This document shows positions 24,619 to 37,400 of a stretch of DNA of 64,000 nt, piece by piece. Below the pieces are notes generated by a model that saw only the letters and a list, made by a program, of their open reading frames with translations, searched no databases and was not told the DNA's origin. Each line of letters begins with the position of its first letter. Positions within the stretch are counted from its first letter, which is position 1. The stretch spans positions 8,990,001 to 9,054,000 of the forward strand of contig NC_058152.1 in the NCBI RefSeq assembly GCF_011075055.1, given 5' to 3'. A program made the position numbers and the translations under genes. Origin of the DNA: Mangifera indica. Taxonomy: Eukaryota > Streptophyta > Magnoliopsida > Sapindales > Anacardiaceae.

Positions 24619-25290
24619 TAACCCAAGGTTTGGTTTAAAGACACTTTTCAACCCTAGGTTGTATAAATAACATAATAGTTTAAAAAAAATAATGTAAGGG
24701 CAAAATAGTAATTTCAATTATCTACTTTAAAAATAAAAAAATCTATCAAACTCAGATATTTTAAACATAACAATTTGATTTTTACAAAATATTGTTGCAT
24801 TTTATTCAATTCTTTTAAGGTGTAATTGTCATTTTTGAAACTTTTAAGAGGTAAACATATTTTTAAAATTTTAAAAGACTCCCACACTCTCTTAATATCA
24901 AATAACCCCTTAAAAATTTTATAAAGACGCTTAATGTTTTCAAAAAAATATAATTTATACTTTAATATATGATTATACAACAAAACACCTTAATTTATAA
25001 GAAGAAAAGAAGAAACGATAAGAGTGAAAAGAAAAAAATTAAGTAGACTTTTACATGATTTTGATATTTAAAAAGTTATTTTTAATTTTTATTAATTTAA
25101 TACTATATAATAATTTTAAAAAATAAAATAAATTGAGATAAAATAATAATTTCACTAATTAATACTATTGTTTTATTAATATGGCTTAATTTTGAATGAA
25201 AAATTGTTATTTATATTTTATTTTTTAATAAAAAATATTATTTATACTAATAAAAGGTAAAAAAATATTTTAAAACTAAACCTTGGCTAA
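24619..25290. mobile_element. Possible TIR element (MITE), class unknown
   Basis: The left end TAACCCAAGGTTTGGTTTAA and the right end, read in reverse (TTAGCCAAGGTTTAGTTTTA), form an imperfect inverted repeat about 670 bp apart. The interior is non-coding and AT-rich. No convincing target duplication was found. Confidence 0.45.
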
Positions 25291-27859
25291 GAAAATGTAA
25301 CTTACTCTCTAAATTAATATGGTTGTAATGCTTACTTAAAACTTTCAAGATTACTATTCAATTTTATGAGGGATGTTATGTATATTTAATTTTAAATATA
25401 TAATTAAGTATTTAGAAAATTTTTTATTATATAATTAAATATTATTTTATATTTAATTTAAAATTATTCAATCATATGATAATATATTATTAGAATATTC
25501 GATTTAGATAATCAAAATTATATATACATAATTCTATTGTTTCAATTTAATCTCTTAATTTAATTAAAATTTTTCATTTACTTGTTCTAAGTTTGGATTC
25601 TATTTTTTCATTTTGCCTTCTACAAATGAAGAAAAAATTTGACCCATATTTTTCCTTTGATAAATTATATATAACAAATTTTAGATAAATTAAAATTTTT
25701 TATTTTTTTAGCCCTAATTTTTAATTGTTTGGAATTTTAGTTTTAAAAAATGCAAAAATACAAAACCATTTAGCAAATGATCAGTGACCATGAAGTCATC
25801 AAACAAAAAACAGGAAAGTAAAATTTATTATACTCAAAATGTAATATTCTTTCAAACAAAATTCATGAGAAAATCTGAAATTTTTTACTTGGAATTAGTA
25901 ATTTCCCTTGAAATTTTACTGTCAATTATTTAGATTTCTTTTTTGTTTTTTTAAATTCTGTCTTGTTTTTTTTTATAAAATTATTCTTATGGAAAAAATA
26001 TTCAGAAAATGTAAAATAAAATTCAAGGACAAGGCTTTGATTTTGTACCAATTTGGTCCAATGCCCCCAAAGTTGACTTGTTCACATTTTGAAGTCAAAC
26101 AAGCTTATCTTTCAAGTTTCAACCACTCTTTACAATATCTTTGATTCAAGTTGAGAGGGAAAAGAATTAGGTATGGTCCAATGATTTGATAGTTTACTTG
26201 TTTTTCTGAATATTAGATTTAAATATTTAAGTAGATTTAATAATTGACTATATTTAAATTATTTATTTTATTTTGGCTAATTCAACAACTTCTCATGTGA
26301 TTCTCAAATCCATTATGTAGTGGATTTGATGATTAAAAAAAATATGAAAATAATTATTAAATCATCCCATTATTTAGGGGAATGTTTTTATTAGTATACA
26401 ATACAAATTAATACAAAACTATGGAGGAAGTGACTAGTATTTATTATTATTTTTTTCAAATATTATAATTTACATGGCAAAGAATTAATAACCTTATAAA
26501 TGAAAGATCTTATATATGAAAAGTGTAAGAAATTGTGAAAAATACGATTGATGTTTTCTTTTTAATAAGAGGGTATATAATTCAATTCAAATTGTAAAAT
26601 CAGACTAAATTATTTAAAAATTATATTTTAATTTGATTTAAATTAATAAATTTTTCAAAAATAATTTTTAATTTGGGTTATGATTTGAATAACTTTTAAA
26701 CCAAACTAAATATATATAACTATATTTGCAAAAAAATTTCAATAAATAATTAAGTATATCATTTGTTTTTTTTCATATTTATTTTATATGTTTATATTGT
26801 ATTTTAAAAAACTTTAATTCAATTAATTTTGTCAAATAATATATATTTATAGGTGAATGATTTTAATAAGTGCAAGTCATAATCCAAATTTGATCAAACT
26901 ATTTTTTAAATTTGTTTTGATTTGGTTTAAAATCTAAAATAGTTTGATTTAGATTAAAAACTTTTAAACCGTTTTTTTTTTTAATTTGATTTTAAAAAAC
27001 TCTCAAATTATATCAAATCCATCCGTGTGTACCCTCACTTTTCAAAATAAGAAAATGTAAAATACGTAAATCATAAGTTTTACTATCAAAACAAAATTAT
27101 CTTATAATAGATAAATTTATACATTCTTTTAAAGTTATAACTCGAAGTACCAATTAAAAAAAAAAAATTCTTAGTACAATAACTATAGATATTAATATAA
27201 TTATAAATATTCATATGATATTAGATAATTAAATAAATTTAAATTAAAAATTAAATAATATTTAATTATATAATATCACGTTAGTATTTATACCCCGTTA
27301 GAGAAGACCAATAGGTATATCTTTCAACTTGGGCATTATTTTTTTTTTCTATAATATAATTTTAGTGGCACATATATAGCATGGCAAATCTAACTCATCT
27401 AAAACATTTTTCTCATGAAATCATGTCACATGTGACCAATGCACGTACGTTTTTAATTCCATCAAATAATGGTTACTGCTATTGTTGGTGTTTTCTGAAA
27501 AGTGTTTTGTGCTTTTATGAGACAGCTATAACTATACACACACAAACCTTGAAAGCATGTCAAGAATATAATTTCTTTACTGCAATCCACAACAAGAAAA
27601 AGAAAAAAGGGGACATGAATATTGATTTGTCCCAAACTGGTTTTGTGGTTCACTAATCCCATACAACTATGTTCGTCTTCCTTGAATATACAAATAGATA
27701 CATACTTATGTATTTATTATATTATTAAAATTATTTTATCTTTATTTTAAAATTACTCAATCACATGATAACGTACGTAAGTGTATATTCCATCATCTAT
27801 TCAAAAGTGTATACACAGTTTTATTGATAAAAGATTCAAAAATAAAAATAAAATATGAG
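25291..27859. other. AT-rich intergenic sequence
   Basis: No gene is seen. Degenerate copies of the small foldback family described at 27860-28015 appear near 25380-25520, 27190-27290 and 27700-27830. The remainder is low-complexity A/T sequence. Confidence 0.45.
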
Positions 27860-28015
27860 GAATGCTATTTGCAGCCAATTTTAAATACTTAATTGAGTAT
27901 CCAATTAATGTGTTATTATGTCATCGGATATTATTTTATCCATGATTCAAAATTATTAAATTATATGATGACGTATTATCTGAATACCCAATTAAAATAT
28001 TCAAAACCAAGTGTA
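27860..28015. repeat. Small foldback MITE, most intact of several copies
   Basis: CCAATTTTAAATACTTAATT with AATTGAGTATCC, and TTATGTCATCGGATA on the left, recur inverted on the right (GATGACGTATTATCTGAATA, CCCAATTAAAATATTC). The stem is imperfect and about 50 bp long. Related pieces with the CAATCAYATGATRA core occur near 25450, 27750, 54620 and 60620. There is no coding sequence. Confidence 0.5.
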
Positions 28016-29087
28016 CAAAGACTAAAATATTTCCACCAATTTCAAAAGTTAGATACATTTCCATTACAGTAGTCGAGTGGATGTATCCCGTTCATTAATG
28101 GCTGCATGTTGGTTAAAAATGCACCTATACAATTCCAAAATGGCGGCAAGAGTGGATCTTTCATTTTCTGTCACCAATTTTAGGTTGAAGAGCATCTTCT
28201 GTGGCCTGCTTTCTTGGTTGTTCCATTTCCCATTTCACTATCTTTTGCCAATCAAGAAGCTCAATATGAAACACACTCACTACTATTGAAAGATATCCAT
28301 ACCCCATCAGTTCTCAAGTTCAAGTAAAACTTACCTGCTTTGAGCCTACACCCACACAAGCTTACTTTTGTGTTTCACATATGTGTGTTTCACCTAAAAC
28401 TTAGCATGAGAATTATGATTGGATATGGGGCTCTTTGACTAGACTAGTTTTTTATTTTTTTAAGGAGATTTTGATAATCATGGAGGTATATAAAAGTTTT
28501 GAATAACACTATATGGGAAACTGAAATAAACCCATCAACACAATAAATTACAGGCTTGTTCCAAAAGTTGTAATACTAACAAACTTGCAAATTAAGGTTA
28601 TGACTCCTACAGAGCATCCTAGAGCCTAACAAGGTGCAAACAATACAATAAAGTTGAAAATACTAAATATTTTTTAAAGCAAACTATCAAAAATATTTCT
28701 CCATCGATTGAGCAGATCACAGAAATGAAAGAGTTAGAGAGAATAGACGATGATAAGATAGGCACATGGCTTAAGATCTTTAACAGTTCAGGAAAGCTTG
28801 AATCAGAGAATAGGATCCTAATTCTTATAGAAAATATACCTAATCATGCACCATGAAACCCTAGGGTAGACCCAAAATTCCACCCATCAAAACTTCTAAA
28901 GCCCAAGATGATTCATTATCCTTCTCTTAATTGGATAGCCTAAACAGTTAACCCAGAAACATGAATCATATGGAACACCAAACAAATAGATTTGCATACT
29001 ATTTTTTTTAGGAAATCAGAATCATGTACAAGAGAGAATAATGAGGGAATATATAACCAAAAATAAGCAATTAAAAAAAAGATCTGA
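28016..29087. other. 3' flank of the ABCI10 gene
   Basis: No further gene is seen. The sequence adjacent to 29087 should hold the 3' UTR of the minus-strand ABC protein gene. Confidence 0.4.
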
Positions 29088-32000
29088 TCAAGAATTTATC
29101 TGGTCAATATAAGATGACTGTTGCCTTTTGATGAAATTCATTATCCTTGATCCATCACCTTGCATCACAATCTTACCATCTTCCATATAAAGTGCACCAT
29201 CTGCATATTCAAGTTCTTCTAATCGATGCGTCACCCATAAGGCAGTCACTTCTCCAGAATCACCCAATGAATTTTTTACTGCTTTGATCACCCCAAACTA
29301 GTACAACAAAGAGAGAAAAACAATCTTGTTCAGAAAAATGTTGACATAGTTAATGAACCATTATTAAGAGGTAGCACTGAATTCAGAATTTAAAATATAT
29401 ATATATGTATATATATATGCTACAAACTGAGGTGCACATGATTCATCAGAGCATTATAATCAGCCATATTGATTAATTTTGAAGCTAATTGCAGAAATAT
29501 AAACGTAAAAAGGAATGTATATTTCTTTTCCAGAGCAATGAATTAACTTCCAAATTGATGTCAAGCTATGGCATTTGATCTTACCAGAACCTCTGTAGCT
29601 CTTATCAAGTTCCTGAGGATTATCGTTGATATTGGTAATTCTCAATACTAGTGTTCTATGATTAATGAATTTATGCCAAGTGCAAAATCCAGTGCCATGG
29701 TTAAATTGTAATATGGACAGCAAAATCAGAAAGAAAATTGTGCTTTTAATAATTCTTAGCTAAAAAGAGTTTTCATCATTAGATTCCTTTTGCCCTAATT
29801 ACACATACTAAGCATATGCCATTCAGGTCAATCATTTAAATCACCTGATCAGTTTCATCCAAAAAGGTTGTAAGCTCGTCCAGTAACAACACTTTACATG
29901 CTTCAGCTAAAGCACCAGCAATGGCAACCCTTTGTTTCTGACCACCACTTAGAGTTTGAACTGGTCTCTGAAAAATGCAACAGACATAAATGTAAGAGTT
30001 TCAGCAGATATCCCAATCACCTAAACCTAACTATCTGCACAATTTACCTGCATATACTTAGACATGCCAACAGCTTCCAAAGATTTTGACACCCTGGATC
30101 TGACTTCATCAGGGGTCAGATTGAACTTGCCAAGGCCAAATGCCACATCAGCTTCTACAGTAGGCATAACAACCTGAAACATAAAACATTTTGCAAATGT
30201 AACCACACAATGTTTTGTTTTCAAAAATAAGTATAGACACATGAAAGGGATATCATTAGGCAATATAAATTTTCACTAAATCCATTTAACACATAAATTT
30301 TCAATTGATCATATACATATAAACCTGCTTAAGAATACTAGGATTCCAAAAAAATTAATTTAAAAAAAAAAAAAAAACTCCCTACAAAGATCATACCCAG
30401 TAGTAATTAAAGGAGCGAGGAAGTATGGTATCGATTTAATACACCCAAAATTGACTTCTATTTAAAGTGCAAGGCATTATTTTAAATATCCTATTCATTC
30501 ATTCCATAAATGGTATTATACCTATCCTCATTCACTCCGATACTCGTCATCCTTCACCTTTTAATAAGAGAACTATCAAAGGTCGAGTCTGGCTTGACGG
30601 CTTTTCTCTCTAAGAATGCAACAATGACAATCAAAGAGGATATTGCCTCAACACAGAGGTGGACTTAATAAGCATTTAACAATTTTTTGGTAATTTATAC
30701 TGCACTGTTGACAATTGAACCAAAGGCCAACTCTCCAAAGAAGAATATTGTTAACTTACCACCAAAAACAAACTTCACCAGAAGTTCAGAACCTTTCATG
30801 TGACTTATGAGAAACCAAGATACGCTAGCTCCACTTGTTTTCCAATTGTCTTGAACTATGGCAGCTATAACTCCTTGGTAGATTATGAGAGAAGAAAATT
30901 ATCTCATTTATCCTTATTAGCAAGATAGACAAACTAATTATAGAGGAAAGTATAGCTAACCAAAAATTACTGCAAGCTAACAATTTGATTCAATTAGGTC
31001 TATATGGGGAGCAAACATGGTGCAAAATTAGTAAAATGAAGATATTTGTCATATTCCAAAAGGTTTTGTGCAGACTTATCTATCTTCATTCTTTTCTCTT
31101 TCTTTTGTTTTACTACATTTACATTTCAAGTCCTATTATCACCTCTTTCATTTGGTATATTCACATACATTACATAAACTAGTAAAATTGAATCCCAAAA
31201 CGTACAAACAGTAGTGATAATGTAAAAGTAAATCTTCTTGTCAGCAAAAACTACAAAAGATCAAGTATGGAATCATAAAGATCACAAAAAAAGTATGTTT
31301 TCTTTTGGAAGTCTTGTTTGAACACACAAAAGAGCAGAAGAAAGATGCAGAAAATTATACATTCAGGAAAAGCAACCAAGGACAGGCATGATTCTCCTAG
31401 TCCAAGTACAGGTCCATAAAGTTTCCTAAACCATCAAACAGAATTTCCTTTATTATAAGCGTAATCAAACAAAACCACAAAGCCACCAGAGATTCTTAAA
31501 AATTATATTTTCTCTTCAAGAGAAGAATAGAACCTTGAGTCTTCTTCATTCCACTTTTAGAACACAAATGACCACATTTTATTGACAAAAGCCAAGAAAT
31601 TGGATTAGCCCTCCATTTTAGGAAATTGAAAACAAAAACTACTATAAAATTTATCATAGGCCTCATTAAATAAACAGTAAACAGAAAGTTTTGAACTGGT
31701 ATGAAATATGGAGAAACAAAAAACAAACCTGGTGGTCTGGATTTTGGAAAACAAAACTCTTTGGCCTCTTAACGTACATGGTTCCATTAGTTGGCTTCAG
31801 GAGACCAGCCAAGATCTGCATACTCAAAAACCCAAACATTTATATTTTATTACCCAAATTGCTTGCCAAAACACCAAAATTATCCAAAAAAATATAAAAC
31901 CATGAGCACAAAAATACATGTTGATCATATGAACCAAAGGTTCTCCGACAGTAATAGTCATGTATTACCAAACCATCATATTTGCAAGAAATTATGTCTT

Positions 32001-33279
32001 TCATTGTATGTACAAATATTTTAATTATTATAAATGATTTTCCAATTACTATTTACTAATACATGTAACTATGATTGACAAACTATTCCTACATAAATCA
32101 AATCATCATTACTTCTAACCAAAATATCAATCCGATAACATTATCAAACTCATACATATATAAAATGAAGTGTCATAAAATATCATTAGTTTGATAACAT
32201 TATCCAGTTGATACTTTTATTACAAGAATGTTATAGTTTCATATAAAAATATGTACCCAATAACCATTAATATATAAAGTACTTAAACATATGATAGCTG
32301 AAATAATTGTTTATGAGTACAAAGAAATTGCTTCAGATGATAGAAAATATCACTGCTTATAAAATTGTTTGGGTGGGTTATAACCATGGGTCTGTTACAA
32401 AAAGAAAAGTAGTGCCTTTTCATCGCAGGTATCAATTTTTTTTATTAAATGTAATGACATTTTAGTTATCATAAGCAAATTTTCAGTTTCCATTTACTAA
32501 TATATGTAACTGCCTTATATATTACAGCTACCAAACCATTGTGACAAGATACCGAAACATCTTTACTTCCAATCAAAATACCGACCTGATAACATTACCA
32601 CAACCATGCATAGCATAATGTATCATACTATGATATTGATTGATAACATAGTTAGATTGACACTTACTTTGATTACAAGTAAGAATACTAAGGATTGGTA
32701 CGACAAACCTATATAAAGTAGCTACACATATGATAACTAATAAATATTGTTATGATAACTAAAACATTCTTACAAGTAATAAAAAAATTATCAGTTTATT
32801 ACATTATCAGGTTGGTTTCACAGCAAATTAGCATAGCCCATACAAACATTATTCAAAATACTAACAAAATTCTCACATGAGGAAAGCAAAGTGAAAACTG
32901 AAGAACCTTCAAAAGGGTAGATTTTCCACACCCATTAGGCCCAAGAAGCATCCACAATTGCCCAGAAGGCACAGAAAGCGAGCAGTCCTTAAGAATTGGC
33001 ACCATCTTACGCTGCCTTGTGGTGATAGAATAGCTGAGATTTTCACATTCAATGGCTTCAGCTTTCTCAGTGAAATCACTCCTGCACAAACACCACACAA
33101 ATAAGCTTAAACACGCGTGCAAAAGACAGAAATTAACAAAGAGAAACAGCAAAATGCGTTTGACAAAATGCCTAGCTGAAAATACAGTAAAGCTTTGACC
33201 TGGAGGGAATGTTGGCATGGAGTGGAGGTAGTCGCGGAAGCGGAGGTGTAAAGGCTGGAAGGAGTGAAAAGAAGTTCAT
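29088..33279 (-). CDS. ABCI10: Plastid ABC transporter ATPase, ABCI10-type
   Basis: This is a soluble nucleotide-binding subunit of a class I (non-intrinsic) ABC protein, plastid-targeted in plants. Bacterial relatives are the ATPases of ECF/cobalt-type importers. Exons (minus) are 33279-33200, 33081-32907, 31815-31729, 30173-30048, 29967-29845 and 29297-29088: 801 nt, 266 aa. The N-terminal ~26 residues ([20 protein letters not shown]) fit a transit peptide. Then come the A-loop region ([14 protein letters not shown]), Walker A (GPNGCGKST), Q-loop ([20 protein letters not shown]), signature ([18 protein letters not shown]), Walker B (VLLLDEL), D-loop (TTFLDETDQ), switch His ([10 protein letters not shown]) and tail ([13 protein letters not shown]). 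All catalytic motifs are intact. Introns 2 (31816-32906) and 3 (30174-31728) exceed 1 kb. A MULE insertion lies 205 bp before the start codon. Confidence 0.94.
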
Positions 33280-33483
33280 GGCTTGTAAAATTGAGCTCAA
33301 TCATATGGCATTTTCTCTGCCCACAAGGTTTCAGGATTGGGCTTCTGCTATTCTCGTTTAGGTTGGGCAACTTGGTTTATATGAATATTAACCGACCAAG
33401 ATAAGAGGAGAGTGAAATTATTAAAATTTGATGCCACACTTAAGGGAAATTAAATAAAAAGAGCACAATTCATGGATCTAAAT

Positions 33484-33492
33484 AAAATTAAG
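33484..33492. repeat. Target-site duplication, left (TAAAATTAA)
   Basis: The 9-bp direct repeat TAAAATTAA is exactly repeated at 42665-42673. Nine bases is the Mutator superfamily signature. Confidence 0.85.
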
Positions 33493-33600
33493 GAAAATTA
33501 ATTAAATTGCCCAAAATTTAGGGGTGCAAAAGTAATTGCCCAACTTTTTGAAGTTTAAATAAAAATGCTTTCTTTCACTATAAAGACTAAAATGCCCTTC
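33493..33600 (+). repeat. Left terminal inverted repeat of the complete MULE
   Basis: It aligns with the inverted right end through AATTAAATTGCCC, AATTTAGGGGTG and AGTTTAAATAAAAATGC. It is the more degenerate of the two ends. Confidence 0.65.
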
Positions 33601-33883
33601 AAGCTAAAAAGATTAGTAAAACAATCTTTGTCATGCATTTATGCATTTCGGTTCAAGATTTAATCGATTTGATATGAAATTTAGATGTTTAGACTTAGGG
33701 TTCCGATTTAAAAGATTTGATGAAATTGATTGATTTGTTGGTGATTTTAATGAATTTTCTTAGGGCTTTTGTGTTAGATTATTTGTAGAATTGATTATTA
33801 TTGAAATGATATTTGAAAAACGAAGTTTGAGAGGTGAAATCTCACCATACGAAATCGATAGTGACCACGCAAATATTGCACTG

Positions 33884-34129
33884 ACCACACGAATTCGTGT
33901 GGTAAGATTTCTTGGAGATGGGGAGATTTTGTGTATTTTTCAAACTTTTTAGACCACACAATTCATGTGGTTGGGGGCCAAAATGTGAGTTTTTAAACAT
34001 TAAATCGTGTGGCAGGGTAGAATTGCACATTTGGAAAATTGGTTGACACGCAAATTCGCAGGTCGAATTCATGTGGTGTAGGGCAAAATGTGTTTTTTCC
34101 AAAGTTATCCGCCATGCGAATTTGCATGG
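33884..34129. repeat. Cluster of subterminal palindromes in the MULE
   Basis: ACCACACGAATTCGTGTGGT (33884-33903) is a perfect 20-bp palindrome. Near copies follow: ACCACACAATTCATGTGGT (33953-33971), CGAATTCATGTGGTG (34064-34078) and CCATGCGAATTTGCATGG (34112-34129), with isolated half sites (CGTGTGG) between. They may be transposase-binding sites (inference). Confidence 0.75.
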
Positions 34130-34402
34130 TGGATTTTAGTGGGCAGAATGTATTTTCTGTAAAATTATAGGTTTTTTTTTTTTATATTTTTCATAGAAGG
34201 GGGCAAATCAAAATTTTTGCATTTTAAGGTTTTTTGACATGTGGAATTCGAATTTAAGGCCTGTTTTTCTGAATAATGCATCTATGTTTAGAATCGAATA
34301 ATTTCTTTTATAAAATTGATATAACTGTAATTTAATTTTGTTACAAGGAGCTCAACAAAAGAGAAAAAAAGGGATGAGGGAAAGAGGGAAATCAGATTCC
34401 CC

Positions 34403-37400
34403 ATGGAAAAATATTTTAAGGCTCAAGTTACTACACGTGGATATAAAGATATGAGAGCTATAATTAAGAAAATATTAACAGAGCATCAGTTACAAATGTT
34501 TCGACGTATCTATTTCGGACACTTCTTGGATCTGAAGGATAACCAATTCAGTGGGGTGTTAATACACTCTATCCTAAGAGTGATAAATAAAGTGAACTTA
34601 AGAGAGGAGTTATAGTTTCAAGTTAATAAGGTTGACGTGCGATTCAGCTCATACGAGTTTTTCATTATGACAGGTCTTTGATTCAGTCATATATTGGATA
34701 TTGACATGCATATTCCATCGAAGGCCACAGATCGAATCCACCAAACATATTTTCATAGGTGTAAGTCAATTATATATATTGATCTGAGTTGCGTTTTCTA
34801 GCAAAGGTTATGAGGGGAGGACGACACTGATGCAGTAAAGTTGGCATTGTTGTTTCACATGGGGTTATTAGAGAATGATTTGAGGAAAACAATCTCTTAA
34901 AAGATATTACAATTAGCTAATCATCTTGATGGGTTCAATGCATACCCATAGGGAATACAAGTGTGTCAAATGACATATCGTTCAATTTGTGATAATATCT
35001 CCCGAATTTCTATGGATTCTAGCTAGTAAAGAAGAAGAAAAACAAGTTGAAACAATATGGTATCATAGGAATTCCACTAACGTTCCAAGTAATTGTGACA
35101 TTTATTAATTTTAAAAAAATTGTGATTAAAATAGAATTGATTTAATACGACTGTAAATTTATAAAGTAATCGGTTTAAGTTAAAATTACAATTTTGGATA
35201 TATGAGACACTAAACATACTATATCGATGGGTGGATATCTCGCCAGTTTTAGGATCTACCTGAATGTGATTCTATTTCAACTATCTTCATCAGAGATGCA
35301 GTAAGTAATAATTTGTTATTGATTAACATATGTATAAGGTATAATAACAAAGTTTATTTAAACAAAAATTTGTAGGATGATGTTAATTTTCCACTAGTTT
35401 TATCTTTGGTGGAGAAAGTCAGACTGGTTTGACAACATCATCCAATACACGGGGATGTTAATAGCCGATCTTCTTCATCCATATCACCCTCTTTCTCGTC
35501 AGGAGATGCATCATCGGGTCCTTCTAACATTGCTTCTCTGAACATTGTTTCACCTCATATCGAGGCTCCTGTCCAGTCTCTTATCACTGAGCCCTTTCCT
35601 GTCGATGCCCTTGTTACGAACCCTATCAGTGAACGCATATCATCGAAGCCCTCGATTCTGCCCTCTACCACTGAGCGCATATCAAACAATCCTCTCATCA
35701 GTGGATAAGATTTCTCCATTCATTATTTTGATGCTACATTGGCTTGATGGAAAAATCTTATCTTAGATCGGTTAACTCGTATAAAGAATAAAATGAGTCA
35801 TATAGAGGATATGATGAGTCATACGGAGGAGACATGATCTCATCGTCGTACGATACTGTCGGACAGGTAAAAAGGTTAATAATGTACTAGATATTCTAAT
35901 TATTTAAATATGTAAACATGTGAACTAGAAAAAGTAATTGTATTTATTGTTATAGTCTCCTCGTGACAATGATGATAGACTATCGAGAGAGGGTCCGACA
36001 TTCCCATCTTCACCTACTATCGAGATAAGTGCTAAACTTTGTGAGTATATTGAAAATGATATTTCAGAAATACTTATAATCTTCTATTAACTCGTGATTA
36101 TTGATATTGTTACAACGTCAATTTTTTTATGAAGGACCATCTAGGCAGGATTCTATATTGACTTTTGATTTGGGTAATGATAGATCACCCTGTGAGGTTT
36201 TCCTATTGACACTTTCTGTGATGATTCAGGTTAGTATAACATTATTTGTTAATATTATATTTAATTATACATTTGATTATCGATTTCCTGTTAACTCATT
36301 ACTGTCAACATTATGACAGTGTCTCAGCGTTGATGAGGCTACATCAAAGGGGGATCTCATATTGACACTTGTTCTGACAATATAGGTATGTATATTATCA
36401 ATTGTATACTTTGTAATTTTTGTTAAACACTTTGATTAACCAATATAAAATATGTTAGGGAAAATGACTATTTCCCATCCATTTTTTAGGCCTATCTCAA
36501 ACTCATACCCACGGGAGATGAAAAACCATTTTTTCCACTCATGACCAAACTGCCGTCCAATTTCTCAGTTAGGGGCAAGGGTAAAATCGAAATTTTACTG
36601 TTTAAAACCTTAAAACTTTAAAATTTCACCGTTTCCCTTCTCTAGGTTTTAAAAACTAACAACTCAACCCATCATCAAAGTTTAAAAAGTTTAGATTTCA
36701 CCCCTAGGGTTTGCTTCCTTCTCCGGCCACCATCAACGGCCGACGCATTCCACCAATCTCACATCTCCGAGTATAAAGGACGACCCTTCGTCGCCTATAT
36801 CTGGAAGAACAGACGAAGGATGATGCTTTGTCATCCTTCGTTATCACGTCTAAACTGGGTAGAGCAACGAAGAGAGACCTTTTCATCGCATAGTGGTGTG
36901 ACAAAGAGATCTCTATCTTTTTGTCGCATCGTGCGATGAAGAGATCTCCGTCTCTTCGTCGCATCATGCAACGAGAAGATGAAGATCTCTTTGTCGCACC
37001 ACTATCATCGCACTAGGAGAAGGAGGAGGTCAAAGACGATATCGAAAGATAAAGTTGAAGAATGGGGGTGAAACTGCTATTTTTGAAAGTTATAGGGGAC
37101 GACTGTGTTTTGAAAAATATGGAAACCCTAGGTTTGAGGGTGAAAATGTTATTTTTTAAAGTTTAAAAACTTTGGTTAAAGATGAAATGTTAGTTTCTAA
37201 AACCTAAAAGGGGTGAAAAGTAATAAACTTTATAACTTTTTTATATAAACAGTAAAATATCGATTTTACCTTTGTCCCTAATTGAGAAATTGGACGACAG
37301 TTTGGTCATGGGTGGGAAAAATGGTTTTTCATCTTTCGTGGGTATGAGTTTGAGATAGGCCTAAAAAATGGGTGGGAAATAATCATTTTCCCAATATGTT

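Noticed and set aside
33842..34102. An 86-codon minus-strand open frame in the MULE
   Set aside because: It coincides with the palindrome cluster and non-coding subterminal sequence; no homology or codon signal supports it.
36704..36967. An 87-codon minus-strand frame rich in Arg/Asp
   Set aside because: It lies inside the nested long-TIR element and is produced by repeated TCGTCGCAT-like motifs.
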